Assembly: GCA_964488865.1 (NCBI GenBank)
Contig: CAZAWR010000026.1
Coordinates: forward strand, 37,085-101,084
Source: MWCO01 sp964488865
GTDB taxonomy: Bacteria > Myxococcota_A > Polyangia > Polyangiales > Polyangiaceae
Direction of reading: 5' to 3'
DNA: 64,000 nt
Shown: piece after piece, positions 30,745 through 39,276 of the stretch
How positions within the stretch are numbered: the stretch's first letter is position 1
Layout: each line of letters begins with the position of its first letter
Translations under genes and position numbers: made by a program
The notes under the pieces: model-generated
Seen by the model: only the letters and a program-made list of their open reading frames with translations
Told to the model about the DNA's origin: nothing
Database searches by the model: none

Positions 30745-31713
30745 TCAGAACCCCACTTCGGGTCGGACCCGGTACACGATGGCGAAGGCCACCAGAGCCC
30801 ACACCACGATGTTGAGCACGAACAGCGTGTCGCGAAGCATTTCCTGGGTGGGAGACTCCGCCTTGGGACGCCCGGCCATCAGCTGAAGGAAGCGGACCAC
30901 ACCGAAGATCGTGAAGGGCGTGGTCAACCAGAGCCAATCGGACTTGAACTGGTCCTGCGTGTCCGGGTCGAGCGTGTAGGCGGCGTACGTCACCACGGTG
31001 GTGGTTGCCGTCAGGGCCAACGCGACGTTCAAAGCGCGGGCCGAGTACGCGTCCAGCGCCGCGCGCGTCTTGGCCCCCTTGCGCGAGGACTGCGCCAGCT
31101 CGTGCCTTCGCTTGCCGAAGCCCAGGAACAGCGCCAGCAAGGCCGTGCAGGCCAGCAGGTACCAGGACAGGTGAATCCCCGCGGCAAAACCGCCGCCCAG
31201 CACCCGGAGCACGAACCCGGTCGAGATGCACCCCACGTCCACGTAGGCGATCTTCTTGAGCCGGAAGGAGTAGGCCAGGTTCAGGACGAAGTAGCCCACG
31301 GCGGTGGCCAGGAACCACAGGGGGCCCACGGCCGCTCCCGCGAGGGACGCGATGACGAGCACCACGGCCAGGATCTTGGCAGCAGGTACCGGGAACCGTC
31401 CGGAAGCGATCGGGCGGAAGCGCTTCACGGGATGGGCGCGGTCAGCCTCCACGTCCACCAGGTCATTGATGGTGTACACGGCGCTGGCCAGCAGGCAGAA
31501 GACGCTGAAAGCGCCGAACGCGCGAACGAGCAGGTCGAGGTGGAAGAAGTCCTTGGCGAAGAAGACGGGGGCGAGGACGAAGACGTTCTTCACCCACTGG
31601 TGAGGCCGCATCGTCTTCACACCGCCCATCGCTCTCCACAGCGGGCCCCCGGTGTTGGGCGGGGGATCGCTTGCGAGGAACGACGGCTCTGTGACGTGGT
31701 TGGATTCTCCCAT
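30745..31713 (-). CDS. UbiA-superfamily prenyltransferase, decaprenyl-phosphate phosphoribosyltransferase-like
   Basis: 322 residues, about nine membrane helices. The first Asp-rich motif NDLVDVEADRAHPVKRFRPI and MRPHQWVKNVFVLAP match the Rv3806c/UbiA-like branch, which transfers 5-phosphoribose to a polyprenyl phosphate; the second Asp motif region reads YAAYTLDPDTQDQF. In mycobacteria the product leads to arabinan; in Gram-negatives homologues are found in polysaccharide loci. Linking to uppS, which makes the lipid acceptor, is consistent. Exact donor is inferred. Confidence 0.82.
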   Translation of the reverse strand: MGESNHVTEPSFLASDPPPNTGGPLWRAMGGVKTMRPHQWVKNVFVLAPVFFAKDFFHLDLLVRAFGAFSVFCLLASAVYTINDLVDVEADRAHPVKRFRPIASGRFPVPAAKILAVVLVIASLAGAAVGPLWFLATAVGYFVLNLAYSFRLKKIAYVDVGCISTGFVLRVLGGGFAAGIHLSWYLLACTALLALFLGFGKRRHELAQSSRKGAKTRAALDAYSARALNVALALTATTTVVTYAAYTLDPDTQDQFKSDWLWLTTPFTIFGVVRFLQLMAGRPKAESPTQEMLRDTLFVLNIVVWALVAFAIVYRVRPEVGF

Positions 31714-31840
31714 CGTGGTCCTGGGCCGCGGGGCGCGCGGTGAAAAGCCTATGGCATGCGTTGGCCCGTCCCGTCAAATCGACCTGACGCGCGCGAGGAG
31801 GCGGGGGCCCCTCTGGGCCCAACTCTGGTAGGCTGTTCCC

Positions 31841-32374
31841 ATGGAAGTCAGACCGTTCGCGTATCCGGGTTGGGCGGGCCTCCTCGGGACCGTCGTCCTG
31901 CTGGGATGCGCCAAACCTCAAGAGGTGCACCTGACGGACACCGAGGGACGCTCTTTCGAAGCGACCTGCAAGGGCTCCTCGTGTGCGCTCACGAGCAGCG
32001 GCGACGCGAAGCCTTCGGCGAGCCGGCCCGCGGGCGCGAAGGCCGCGTTCGTGCTGCACGCGGCGTCCAGACTCATGGCGGTATGCGAGGTCTGGGTCCA
32101 AGGGGAGTCCCATGCGGTCCACCCAGCGGACTGCCGGGCCTTGACGTGCAAGACGGACGGAGACTGCCCCTGGGCGACGGGCATGACCCGAGGGACGTGC
32201 GCGAACGGCCTATGCATCGAGCCTTCCTCTGAAATTGCCAAGGAAGACGGGGTGTTGCTTTGTCTATCCGGCACAGGGACCCCCAGCGGATCCACCCAGC
32301 AAGTCGAACGGCACGCGCTCGGAAATGCCTGCGGCACCCCCTGCATCGTTCCCTCCGTTTGCCGAAAACCCTGA
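31841..32374 (+). CDS. Lipoprotein, unknown function
   Basis: 177 residues with a signal peptide and lipobox LLGTVVLLGC. Contains a Cys-rich part (CKTDGDCPWATGMTRGTCAN) resembling the small Cys modules of other myxobacterial lipoproteins. Ends 19 bp before serS on the same strand. No enzymatic motif is visible. Confidence 0.65.
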   Translation: MEVRPFAYPGWAGLLGTVVLLGCAKPQEVHLTDTEGRSFEATCKGSSCALTSSGDAKPSASRPAGAKAAFVLHAASRLMAVCEVWVQGESHAVHPADCRALTCKTDGDCPWATGMTRGTCANGLCIEPSSEIAKEDGVLLCLSGTGTPSGSTQQVERHALGNACGTPCIVPSVCRKP

Positions 32375-32393
32375 GCAGTGCTAGGCGCTCGCC

Positions 32394-33689
32394 ATGCTCG
32401 ACCTACGCTACGTCGTGGACCACATCGACGAAGTCCGCATCGCATTGGCGCGCCGGAACCCCCAGGCGGTTGCCCCGCTCGACCCCATTACGCAGCTCGC
32501 AGCCCAGCGCAGTGAGGCGATCGGTGCCGCGGAGCAGAAGGCTGCCGAGCGCAACGCGGCCAACAAGGAGATGTCCAAGGCCCCCAAGCAGTCCCCCGAA
32601 TTCGCGGAGCGTCGCGACCAACTGCGGGCCCTTTCGGACGAGATCAAGGAGCTGGAGAAGCGCAAGGACGACATCGAAGCGCAGATCACGGAGATCTTGC
32701 TCGGCGTGCCCAACCTACCGGACGCGACCACGCCCACGGGGGCGTCGGAAGCGGACAACCCGGTCATCCGCACGTGGGGGGAGAAGCCTTCGTTCGCCTT
32801 CGAGCCGAAAGCCCACTGGGACATCGGCCCGGCCTTGGGCATCATCGACTTCGAGCGCGCGGCCAAGCTGTCCGGCCCCCGGTTCGCGGTGATGATGGGC
32901 CTTGGGGCCCGGCTCGAGCGCGCCCTGACCGCGTTCATGCTCGATCTGGCCCGTGAGCACGGGTACCTCGAAGTGCTCCCCCCCTTCCTCGTGAAGGACA
33001 CGGCCCTGCGCGGAACCGGCCAGCTGCCCAAGTTCGAGCAGGACCTGTTCAAGACCCGCAAGTCGGCGGGCGACGAGACCTACGACCTGTACATGATTCC
33101 CACGGCGGAGGTTCCGTTGACCAACCTGCACGCCAAGGAGATTCTCGAGGGCGCGAGTCTGCCGGTGGCGTACGCGGCGTACACGCCCTGCTTCCGGAGC
33201 GAAGCGGGCAGCTACGGCAAGGACGTGCGGGGTCTGATTCGGCAGCATCAGTTCGACAAGGTCGAGCTGGTCCGCTTCTGCACTCCCGAGGACTCGGCCG
33301 CGCAGCACGAGTTGCTCACGTCCCACGCGGAAGAGGTGCTCCGGCGCCTCGGGCTGCACTACCGCGTGGTCACGCTTTGCACGGGAGACCTGGGCTTCTC
33401 GGCGACGAAGACGTACGACATCGAAGTGTGGCTCCCTGGCCTGCAAGCCTACCGGGAGATCTCGAGCTGCTCGAACTTCGGGGACTTTCAGGCTCGCCGC
33501 GCGAGCATCCGCTTCCGCGACCCGCAGACCAAGAAGCCGCGCCTGCTGCACACGATCAATGGGAGTGGCCTGGCCGTCGGACGTACGGTCGTGGCCGTGC
33601 TCGAGCAGTACCAGAACGAGGACGGCACGGTGACCGTTCCGCAGGCGCTGCGACCCTACCTCGGAGTGGATCGGATCACGGCCCCCTGA
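32394..33689 (+). CDS. serS: Seryl-tRNA synthetase
   Basis: 431 residues, typical bacterial length; charges tRNA-Ser and tRNA-Sec. The N-terminal coiled-coil arm spans ~30-100 (AIGAAEQKAAERNAANKEMS). Class II motif 2 is seen in PCFRSEAGSYGKDVRGLIRQ and HQFDKVELVRF, and motif 3 in GLAVGRTVVAVLEQYQNEDG. Start ATG at 32394 gives the standard MLDLRYV N-terminus. Confidence 0.97.
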   Translation: MLDLRYVVDHIDEVRIALARRNPQAVAPLDPITQLAAQRSEAIGAAEQKAAERNAANKEMSKAPKQSPEFAERRDQLRALSDEIKELEKRKDDIEAQITEILLGVPNLPDATTPTGASEADNPVIRTWGEKPSFAFEPKAHWDIGPALGIIDFERAAKLSGPRFAVMMGLGARLERALTAFMLDLAREHGYLEVLPPFLVKDTALRGTGQLPKFEQDLFKTRKSAGDETYDLYMIPTAEVPLTNLHAKEILEGASLPVAYAAYTPCFRSEAGSYGKDVRGLIRQHQFDKVELVRFCTPEDSAAQHELLTSHAEEVLRRLGLHYRVVTLCTGDLGFSATKTYDIEVWLPGLQAYREISSCSNFGDFQARRASIRFRDPQTKKPRLLHTINGSGLAVGRTVVAVLEQYQNEDGTVTVPQALRPYLGVDRITAP

Positions 33690-33734
33690 GGCGTCCGCGC
33701 CCCATCGAGCCCCAAAGAAACGGGATCCTCAGCC

Positions 33735-35021
33735 ATGTGGAACCTATCGCGCAAGCCCGCCATCCTGGCCCTCGTAGCCTCCTTGTTGGGGCTGCTATTC
33801 GCCGGGTTCTCGACCTATGACTACGTGAAGCACCTCGACCGGCAGCTACACGCCGTTCATTGCTCCTTCACCCCCGGGATCGCGGCCGCCACCGACGCGG
33901 ACAACGCGTGCCGGACGGCCATGTACTCCGCGTACGGGGCCGTGTTTCGGGGCACGTGGTGGGGGGGCGTTCCCGTGTCCCTGTTCGCGCTCGGCGTCTA
34001 TGTCTTCTTCGCGGCGTTCGCGGTCGCGCTGATCGTCGGCGGTCCCCGGGTGTCAAAGCGCGCCTACCAGTTCATGGGGTTCGCGAGCCTCGGCCCCTTG
34101 GTCGTGTCGGTCATCATGGCCTTCATCGCGGCCGTTCGCCTGGGAGTCTTCTGCAAGACGTGCGTGGGCCTGTACGTGGCTTCGGCGCTGCTGGCAGGGG
34201 CCGGAATCTGGGGAATGGTCCAGTTGCGACGGCTTTCCTTCCTGGATGCATTTGCGGAGTCGGTGCCCGCAAATGCAGGCCCTGCGGGCACGATCCCGCA
34301 ACCCCCGGTGATGCCCTCCGCCCCCGTGCAAGGGATGCCCCAGGGAAACCTCGGGGCGATCGCGATATGGCTGGCCGCCCTCGGGCTATGCGTGGGCGTG
34401 CCGGCGATCATTTACGTCAACGCACTGCCGGACTTCCGACCGTTGCTCGCGAGCTGCGGGACGATCGCGCAGCCCAAGAGCAAGGCGCTCGTGCCTCTCG
34501 CCACGATCTCGCCCAAGCGGGATGCGACGCTGGTGGCTGACCCGCTGTGTCCCACGTGCAAGGGGCTTCACGACCGGCTCGTGACCGAAGGAGCGATGGA
34601 GAACTTGAATGCCTCGCTGGTCCTCATGCCCCTGGACAGCTCGTGCAACTGGATGCTCGACCGTTCGCTGCACCCTGGCAGCTGCATCCTCTCGAAGGCC
34701 GTCATCTGCGCCGACCCGCGCTCCCGCGAAGCCCTCGAGTGGATGTACAGCAACCAAGAGGAGCTCGCCACGCTCGCCAAGGCCGGCGATTCGCTCCTCC
34801 GTTCCCGGCTGCGGACCCACTTCGGCGAGGCCATCGATACTTGCATCGATGCCAAGCAGACCAGCGTCCGGCTGAACAACATCCTGCAGTACGCGGTCAC
34901 CAACGAGCTGCCCGTGTCCACGCCGCAGCTGTACCTGGGAGACCTTCGCATCTGCGACGAAGATTCCGACCTCGGCCTGCGCTTCACTCTGGCGCAGCTC
35001 GCCCCGGAGGTGCTGCCGTGA
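33735..35021 (+). CDS. VKOR-domain protein with C-terminal thioredoxin-like domain
   Basis: 428 residues. Residues 1-170 form a vitamin K epoxide reductase domain: four helices, the loop Cys pair (VHCSFTP ... DNACRTAMYSAYG) and the quinone-side CxxC in LGVFCKTCVGLYVASA. After a Pro-rich linker and a fifth helix (AIWLAALGLCVGVPAIIYV) comes a periplasmic thioredoxin-like domain with DPLCPTCKGLH. Such fusions oxidise exported proteins and pass electrons to quinone, replacing DsbA/DsbB. Its stop overlaps the start of the next gene (GTGA). Confidence 0.87.
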   Translation: MWNLSRKPAILALVASLLGLLFAGFSTYDYVKHLDRQLHAVHCSFTPGIAAATDADNACRTAMYSAYGAVFRGTWWGGVPVSLFALGVYVFFAAFAVALIVGGPRVSKRAYQFMGFASLGPLVVSVIMAFIAAVRLGVFCKTCVGLYVASALLAGAGIWGMVQLRRLSFLDAFAESVPANAGPAGTIPQPPVMPSAPVQGMPQGNLGAIAIWLAALGLCVGVPAIIYVNALPDFRPLLASCGTIAQPKSKALVPLATISPKRDATLVADPLCPTCKGLHDRLVTEGAMENLNASLVLMPLDSSCNWMLDRSLHPGSCILSKAVICADPRSREALEWMYSNQEELATLAKAGDSLLRSRLRTHFGEAIDTCIDAKQTSVRLNNILQYAVTNELPVSTPQLYLGDLRICDEDSDLGLRFTLAQLAPEVLP

Positions 35022-35704
35022 AGCCCCATTGGATCGCCGGCCCCGCGCTCGGCGCCGTGCTCGTGCTCGTCATCTCCTTCTGGGTCCGGTCCCAGGTCGA
35101 CGCCGCCATCGACCGGCTCGCCAACCCGCAAAAGGCGCCCGAGGCGGCCGTCGCTTCCCATGCGGAAGCGTCGTACTGCACGCCCGAGTTCAAGAAGGTC
35201 CTGCAGCGCGTGCTCAACGCGTGCGGCCTGGTTGGCACCGGCTCCCGACGCGGCTGCAAGCCTGCCGACGTGAAGAACATCGCGTCCATCTCCGACGCCG
35301 ACTTCAACGCCCTGTTCCTCCCGCTCAAAGACCGCGGCGGCATCGTGATGTTCGACGAGGGCAAGGAAGGTCTCGACGCCGGTGCCAACCAGATGATCGA
35401 AGACCGCTGGCTCGACCGACAGGGGGCTCGGTACTTCTTCATCGTCGCACGAGGGTCGAAGACGGGAACCGTCGAGCGCAACCGGGTGGTGTCACACAAG
35501 CGAGCCAACTCCGTCTTCTTCCACATCAGCGAGATGACCAAGGATCCCAATCTCGAGAAGCAGGTGGGCATGCTGTGGCTCGGCAAGGAGTTCGCCCAGC
35601 TCCCCAAGGAGTTCTGCGACTGGAAGCGATCCCGCGAGAGCAAGTGCGACGAGGAGACCATCAACAGGAGCGCGTTCATCTCATGGGTCGACTGCCGGTT
35701 GTGA
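35018..35704 (+). CDS. Membrane-anchored periplasmic protein of the thiol-redox cluster
   Basis: 228 residues, GTG start at 35018 overlapping the stop of the VKOR gene. One N-terminal membrane helix (GPALGAVLVLVISFWV) then a soluble domain with five Cys (YCTPEF, NACGLV, RGCKPAD, EFCDWKRS, SKCDE). No CxxC is present. Not recognised. The overlaps on both sides with VKOR and TlpA genes suggest a substrate or assembly partner of these disulfide-handling proteins. Confidence 0.7.
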   Translation: MKPHWIAGPALGAVLVLVISFWVRSQVDAAIDRLANPQKAPEAAVASHAEASYCTPEFKKVLQRVLNACGLVGTGSRRGCKPADVKNIASISDADFNALFLPLKDRGGIVMFDEGKEGLDAGANQMIEDRWLDRQGARYFFIVARGSKTGTVERNRVVSHKRANSVFFHISEMTKDPNLEKQVGMLWLGKEFAQLPKEFCDWKRSRESKCDEETINRSAFISWVDCRL

Positions 35705-36339
35705 CCACGCTGGTGCTGGGCCTCTCGGCCAACCTGTTTTCCTGCGACGACGGCAAGAAGGTGCAACCGTTGCGGAGGTCGGACGCGATCGTCGCCTCGG
35801 GCAACCCGAAGCCCACGGCTTCCCCGCCGGCCGCGTCGTCCCACAAGGCTCACGTGCCTCGCACGCTGTGCCAAGGGGCGCCTCTCGGGCGTGACTTCCC
35901 TACGCAGCAGGTGGGTCACGGGGAAGCGCCGGGGGCGGAGTCCCCGGGCACGCAGATCCGCACAGGTCACGGCCGGTGGGTCTGGGTGAACCTGTGGGCC
36001 GCGTGGTGCGGTCCGTGCAAAGAAGAGATGCCCATGTTGCTGTCCTGGCAGAAGCAACTGCAGGCCACCACGGACTTCGCCTTCGTCTCCCTGGACGACG
36101 ATCAGCGCCAGTTCTTGCGTTACCTTCAGCAACAGCCGGCGGAGGGCCTTCGTTCGAGCTTCTGGCTGCCGGAAGGCAAGACCCGTGCGTCCTGGCTGAC
36201 GGACCTGGGCATCGACACCTCCCCCGAGCTACCCATTCAGATCCTGGTCAACCCCAAGGGCAAGGTGCATTGCATCATCCAGGGGGCCGTGGAGAAGGAC
36301 GACTTTCCGCGCGTTCGAGAGATGGTCTCCCGACGGTGA
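35683..36339 (+). CDS. TlpA-like thioredoxin-fold lipoprotein
   Basis: 218 residues. A short signal with lipobox (LGLSANLFSC) is followed by a Ser/Pro linker and a thioredoxin domain with active site WAAWCGPCKEEMP and cis-Pro region PELPIQILVNP. Probably a periplasmic thiol-disulfide reductant or redox partner of the VKOR fusion. ATG at 35683 overlaps the preceding gene by 22 bases; a GTG at 35701 would lose part of the signal peptide. Confidence 0.85.
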   Translation: MGRLPVVTTLVLGLSANLFSCDDGKKVQPLRRSDAIVASGNPKPTASPPAASSHKAHVPRTLCQGAPLGRDFPTQQVGHGEAPGAESPGTQIRTGHGRWVWVNLWAAWCGPCKEEMPMLLSWQKQLQATTDFAFVSLDDDQRQFLRYLQQQPAEGLRSSFWLPEGKTRASWLTDLGIDTSPELPIQILVNPKGKVHCIIQGAVEKDDFPRVREMVSRR

Positions 36340-36539
36340 GGGAGCGGCAAGCCAAGGATTTGCCCAGCTGGGTCGAGGCTCGGCGTGGGATTCGAGGCTG
36401 CGTGGGATGATCGAACACAGGATCGTTCAGGTGTGCCCAGGGCCCACATACCGTGGATGGGTGGACCGGTCAGCCTGGGACGGGTTCTCCGATCCCGCTT
36501 CGATTGCTTGACCCACCAAACCTGGAGATGGCACCTTCC

Positions 36540-38033
36540 ATGAGCGGCTCCACCCCTGCCCGCAGGAGCGTGCCTCGCACGACCAACATGTCGGACGGAC
36601 AACATCAGCAGCGTTACCGGGTCATCGACAAGATCGCCGCGGGCGGGATGGCCGAGGTCTTCCGCGCCGAGAGCGCCGGCATCGAAGGCTTCAAGAAAAA
36701 GGTCGCCATCAAGCGTGTGCTTCCGCACCTCAGCCAGAAGCGGAAGTTCATGTCGATGTTCCTGGACGAGGCCCGGCTCAGTGCCCACCTGAGCCACTCC
36801 AACGTCGTGCAGGTGTTCGACATCGGCCTTGGCGACGACACGTACTTCATCGTGATGGAGTACGTGGATGGCGCCGACCTCAAGGCGATCATCGAGACGT
36901 TGCGCAAGCGTGGGCAGCAGTTCCCGCTCGAGGCTGCGGTGTACATTGCCACGAAGATCTGCGAGGGGCTGGCCTACGCGCACGATCTCACGGACGGTCG
37001 TGGCAATCCTTTCGGCATTGTTCACCGGGACATGTCGCCTCCGAACGTGCTGATCACGCGGTACGGAGAGATCAAGATCACCGACTTCGGGCTCGCCAAG
37101 GCCAACAACCAGCTCGAGAAGTCCGAGCCAGGCATCATCAAGGGCAAGTTCTCGTATCTCGCGCCCGAGGCCGCGATGGGGCACGAGGTGGACACGCGGG
37201 CCGACATCTTCGCGGTGGGCATCATCCTCTGGGAGATGCTGGCCGGCCGGAAGCTTTTCCTTGGGGAGTCGGACTACGCGACGGTCAAGCTGGTCCAGCA
37301 AGCGAACATCCCCTCGCTGTCGGAGATCAACCACAAGGTTCCACCGGGACTCGAGCGAATCATCTTGAAGTCGCTGGCCCGGGACCTGAACCAGCGCTAC
37401 GGGCACGCATTGGCGTTGGCGGAAGACCTCACCGGCTTCCTCTACCACCACGGTCAGCCCGTGGGCGCCTGGGACATCTCCCGCCTGGTACTGCAAGCGC
37501 TCGATGAGAGGCAGCGGCAGAAGCCTGGCAGCGCCAACATCATCGACCAGCTCATCAAGCAGGCCCTGTTCGAGTTCACTTCTCTCGGGACCCCCCAAGA
37601 GCAGAGTGGGGCGTCACCGGGCGGGAGAAGCACGCCGACGGGCACGCCGTCGCCCCACGAGGGCAATGGGGTTCGGGACTGGGAGTCCGAGATCCAGATC
37701 AAGAACCCGTACGGACCCGGACGGTCGGGAGGCAACGACAAGCTCCTGTCCTCCTTGCAGGACCTGCAGGTCGGCAACCTGTCCGCCCTCGAGGACATGC
37801 CGTCGGGCACCGGGTCCCTCGAGAAAGCCCTCGAGTCGACACCGGCTCCCCCGGCGTCGCCTGCGCCCCCGCGACCGGGAATGCCTTCCCAGCCTCAGGC
37901 ATCGCAGGAGCCGGGGGCGGTCGATGCGCCCGCCAAGAAGTCAGGGCTGGGCCTCATCATCCTGATCATCGTGGTGCTGCTCGGGGCCGCTGGCGCCGCG
38001 GGTGCGTACTACGCGCAAATGGCCCCGCAGTAA
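36540..38033 (+). CDS. Pkn-type Ser/Thr protein kinase with C-terminal membrane anchor
   Basis: 497 residues from ATG 36540 (ATGs at 36528 and 36588 are also possible). The kinase domain starts at YRVIDKIAAGGMAEVFRA; Lys in KKVAIKRVLP, catalytic loop HRDMSPPNVLI and DFGLAK are intact, with APEAAMG and DIFAVGIILWEMLAGRK following. HRDMSPPN replaces the common HRDLKPEN, as often seen in myxobacteria. A Pro-rich linker precedes a single C-terminal helix (LGLIILIIVVLLGAAGAAGA). No sensory domain is visible outside. Likely phosphorylates FHA partners elsewhere. Confidence 0.9.
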   Translation: MSGSTPARRSVPRTTNMSDGQHQQRYRVIDKIAAGGMAEVFRAESAGIEGFKKKVAIKRVLPHLSQKRKFMSMFLDEARLSAHLSHSNVVQVFDIGLGDDTYFIVMEYVDGADLKAIIETLRKRGQQFPLEAAVYIATKICEGLAYAHDLTDGRGNPFGIVHRDMSPPNVLITRYGEIKITDFGLAKANNQLEKSEPGIIKGKFSYLAPEAAMGHEVDTRADIFAVGIILWEMLAGRKLFLGESDYATVKLVQQANIPSLSEINHKVPPGLERIILKSLARDLNQRYGHALALAEDLTGFLYHHGQPVGAWDISRLVLQALDERQRQKPGSANIIDQLIKQALFEFTSLGTPQEQSGASPGGRSTPTGTPSPHEGNGVRDWESEIQIKNPYGPGRSGGNDKLLSSLQDLQVGNLSALEDMPSGTGSLEKALESTPAPPASPAPPRPGMPSQPQASQEPGAVDAPAKKSGLGLIILIIVVLLGAAGAAGAYYAQMAPQ

Positions 38034-38052
38034 TGCGGTGATCGACGGGCCC

Positions 38053-39165
38053 TCACGCCTTCGCGTCGCCGCGGACACGCACGACGCTCCAGAGGGCGGT
38101 GGCGGTGAAGGCGAGCGAGAGGAAGGCCCACATCCAGCCCTGGGGCACGGAGGGGCGAGCGGATGTCTTACCCTGAAGCTCGGCGTCGATCGCTTCCCGC
38201 AGCTCGTCGACATCCAGTGCGCCGATGAGGGAACGGGTTCCAATGAAGGTCGTGGGCAGACCCTTGAACTGGATCTCGCGAGCGGTCTCGGCATCGCGCA
38301 GCATGGCCTGCTCGCCGTCGGGGCCGGAGAAGCAAGCATCGAAGGCCGCGGGGTCGAGACCGACCTTCGCGGCGGCGTCACGGCATCCCTGCTCGGACAG
38401 GTCCTTGGCCTCGAACAGGGTGTGCGCCATGGCCTCTCCGTGGCCGAGCTTCTTGGCGCAGGCGTAGGCGATGGCGGCCACGCGAGCGCGCGGGTGGGAT
38501 CGCAAGGGCACGCTCAAGCGGACGAGATGCACCTTGTCACCGTAGGGTTCGATTGCCTCCTTCAGTGCGGGATGCAGGATGCGACAGAACGGGCACTCGA
38601 AGTCGGACAGCTCCACGATCGTGAGCTTGCCGGGCACCCAGAGGCGCGCGACCGCCGGGGGCACGGGGGGCTTGGGCTGAGCGGCCCCCAGAAGCAGCGG
38701 AACCACGACTGCCATCGCGGCGACCAACGACCACGCTGCGCGTGGCACTGCGCCGTCGTGGCTCCCACCGCGACGCTCCGCCCACGCGAGTCCGGCGATG
38801 AGGATGGACGAGACGTCGACCACGACGCACAGGGAGCAGAAGCGCTGGATGACGAAGGCCTGGATGGCGAGGAACGCGATGCCGAGCAGGGCACCGAGGG
38901 AGGCGAGTGGCAGAAGCAGGCGGTGGCGTCGCGGCTGGGGCAGGAGGCTGACCGCGAAGACGAAGGCGTAGGCGAACAAGCCGAGGGCAGGTTGTGGGAT
39001 GCCGAGGACGTAGGCGAAGGAGGAGGAGCGTACGGCATCGCAGCCCGCCCCTGCCTCGCAGAAGGCGGGGATGGGACGCGTGTAGTCGTAGAGCAAGGCG
39101 GCGCTCGCGCTGAGTGCGAGGAGAAGCAGGGCGCGGAGGGCGGCGAGGGGGGAGGCGCGACGCAT
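38053..39165 (-). CDS. VKOR-DsbA-type fusion protein
   Basis: 370 residues, second VKOR fusion in 5 kb. Residues 1-160: VKOR domain with Cys in FCEAGAGCDAV and CxxC in QRFCSLCVVVDV. Then a thioredoxin-like domain of DsbA type with DFECPFCRILHP and cis-Pro segment KGLPTTFIG. The C-terminus has a further helix (GWMWAFLSLAFTATALW), so the domain is held at the membrane. DsbA-type thiol oxidase plus its regenerating VKOR in one chain. Ends 19 bp from the convergent kinase gene. Confidence 0.9.
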   Translation of the reverse strand: MRRASPLAALRALLLLALSASAALLYDYTRPIPAFCEAGAGCDAVRSSSFAYVLGIPQPALGLFAYAFVFAVSLLPQPRRHRLLLPLASLGALLGIAFLAIQAFVIQRFCSLCVVVDVSSILIAGLAWAERRGGSHDGAVPRAAWSLVAAMAVVVPLLLGAAQPKPPVPPAVARLWVPGKLTIVELSDFECPFCRILHPALKEAIEPYGDKVHLVRLSVPLRSHPRARVAAIAYACAKKLGHGEAMAHTLFEAKDLSEQGCRDAAAKVGLDPAAFDACFSGPDGEQAMLRDAETAREIQFKGLPTTFIGTRSLIGALDVDELREAIDAELQGKTSARPSVPQGWMWAFLSLAFTATALWSVVRVRGDAKA

Positions 39166-39276
39166 GGGAAGTGCGATTTATACCGTTGCGGCCAATTGGC
39201 AAGCGGGGGGCGCGGTCGTGGGCGAGATGGCGGCGCGCGGGCAAGGCTGATCTGATAAACCAGCGGAGGCTGTCGG

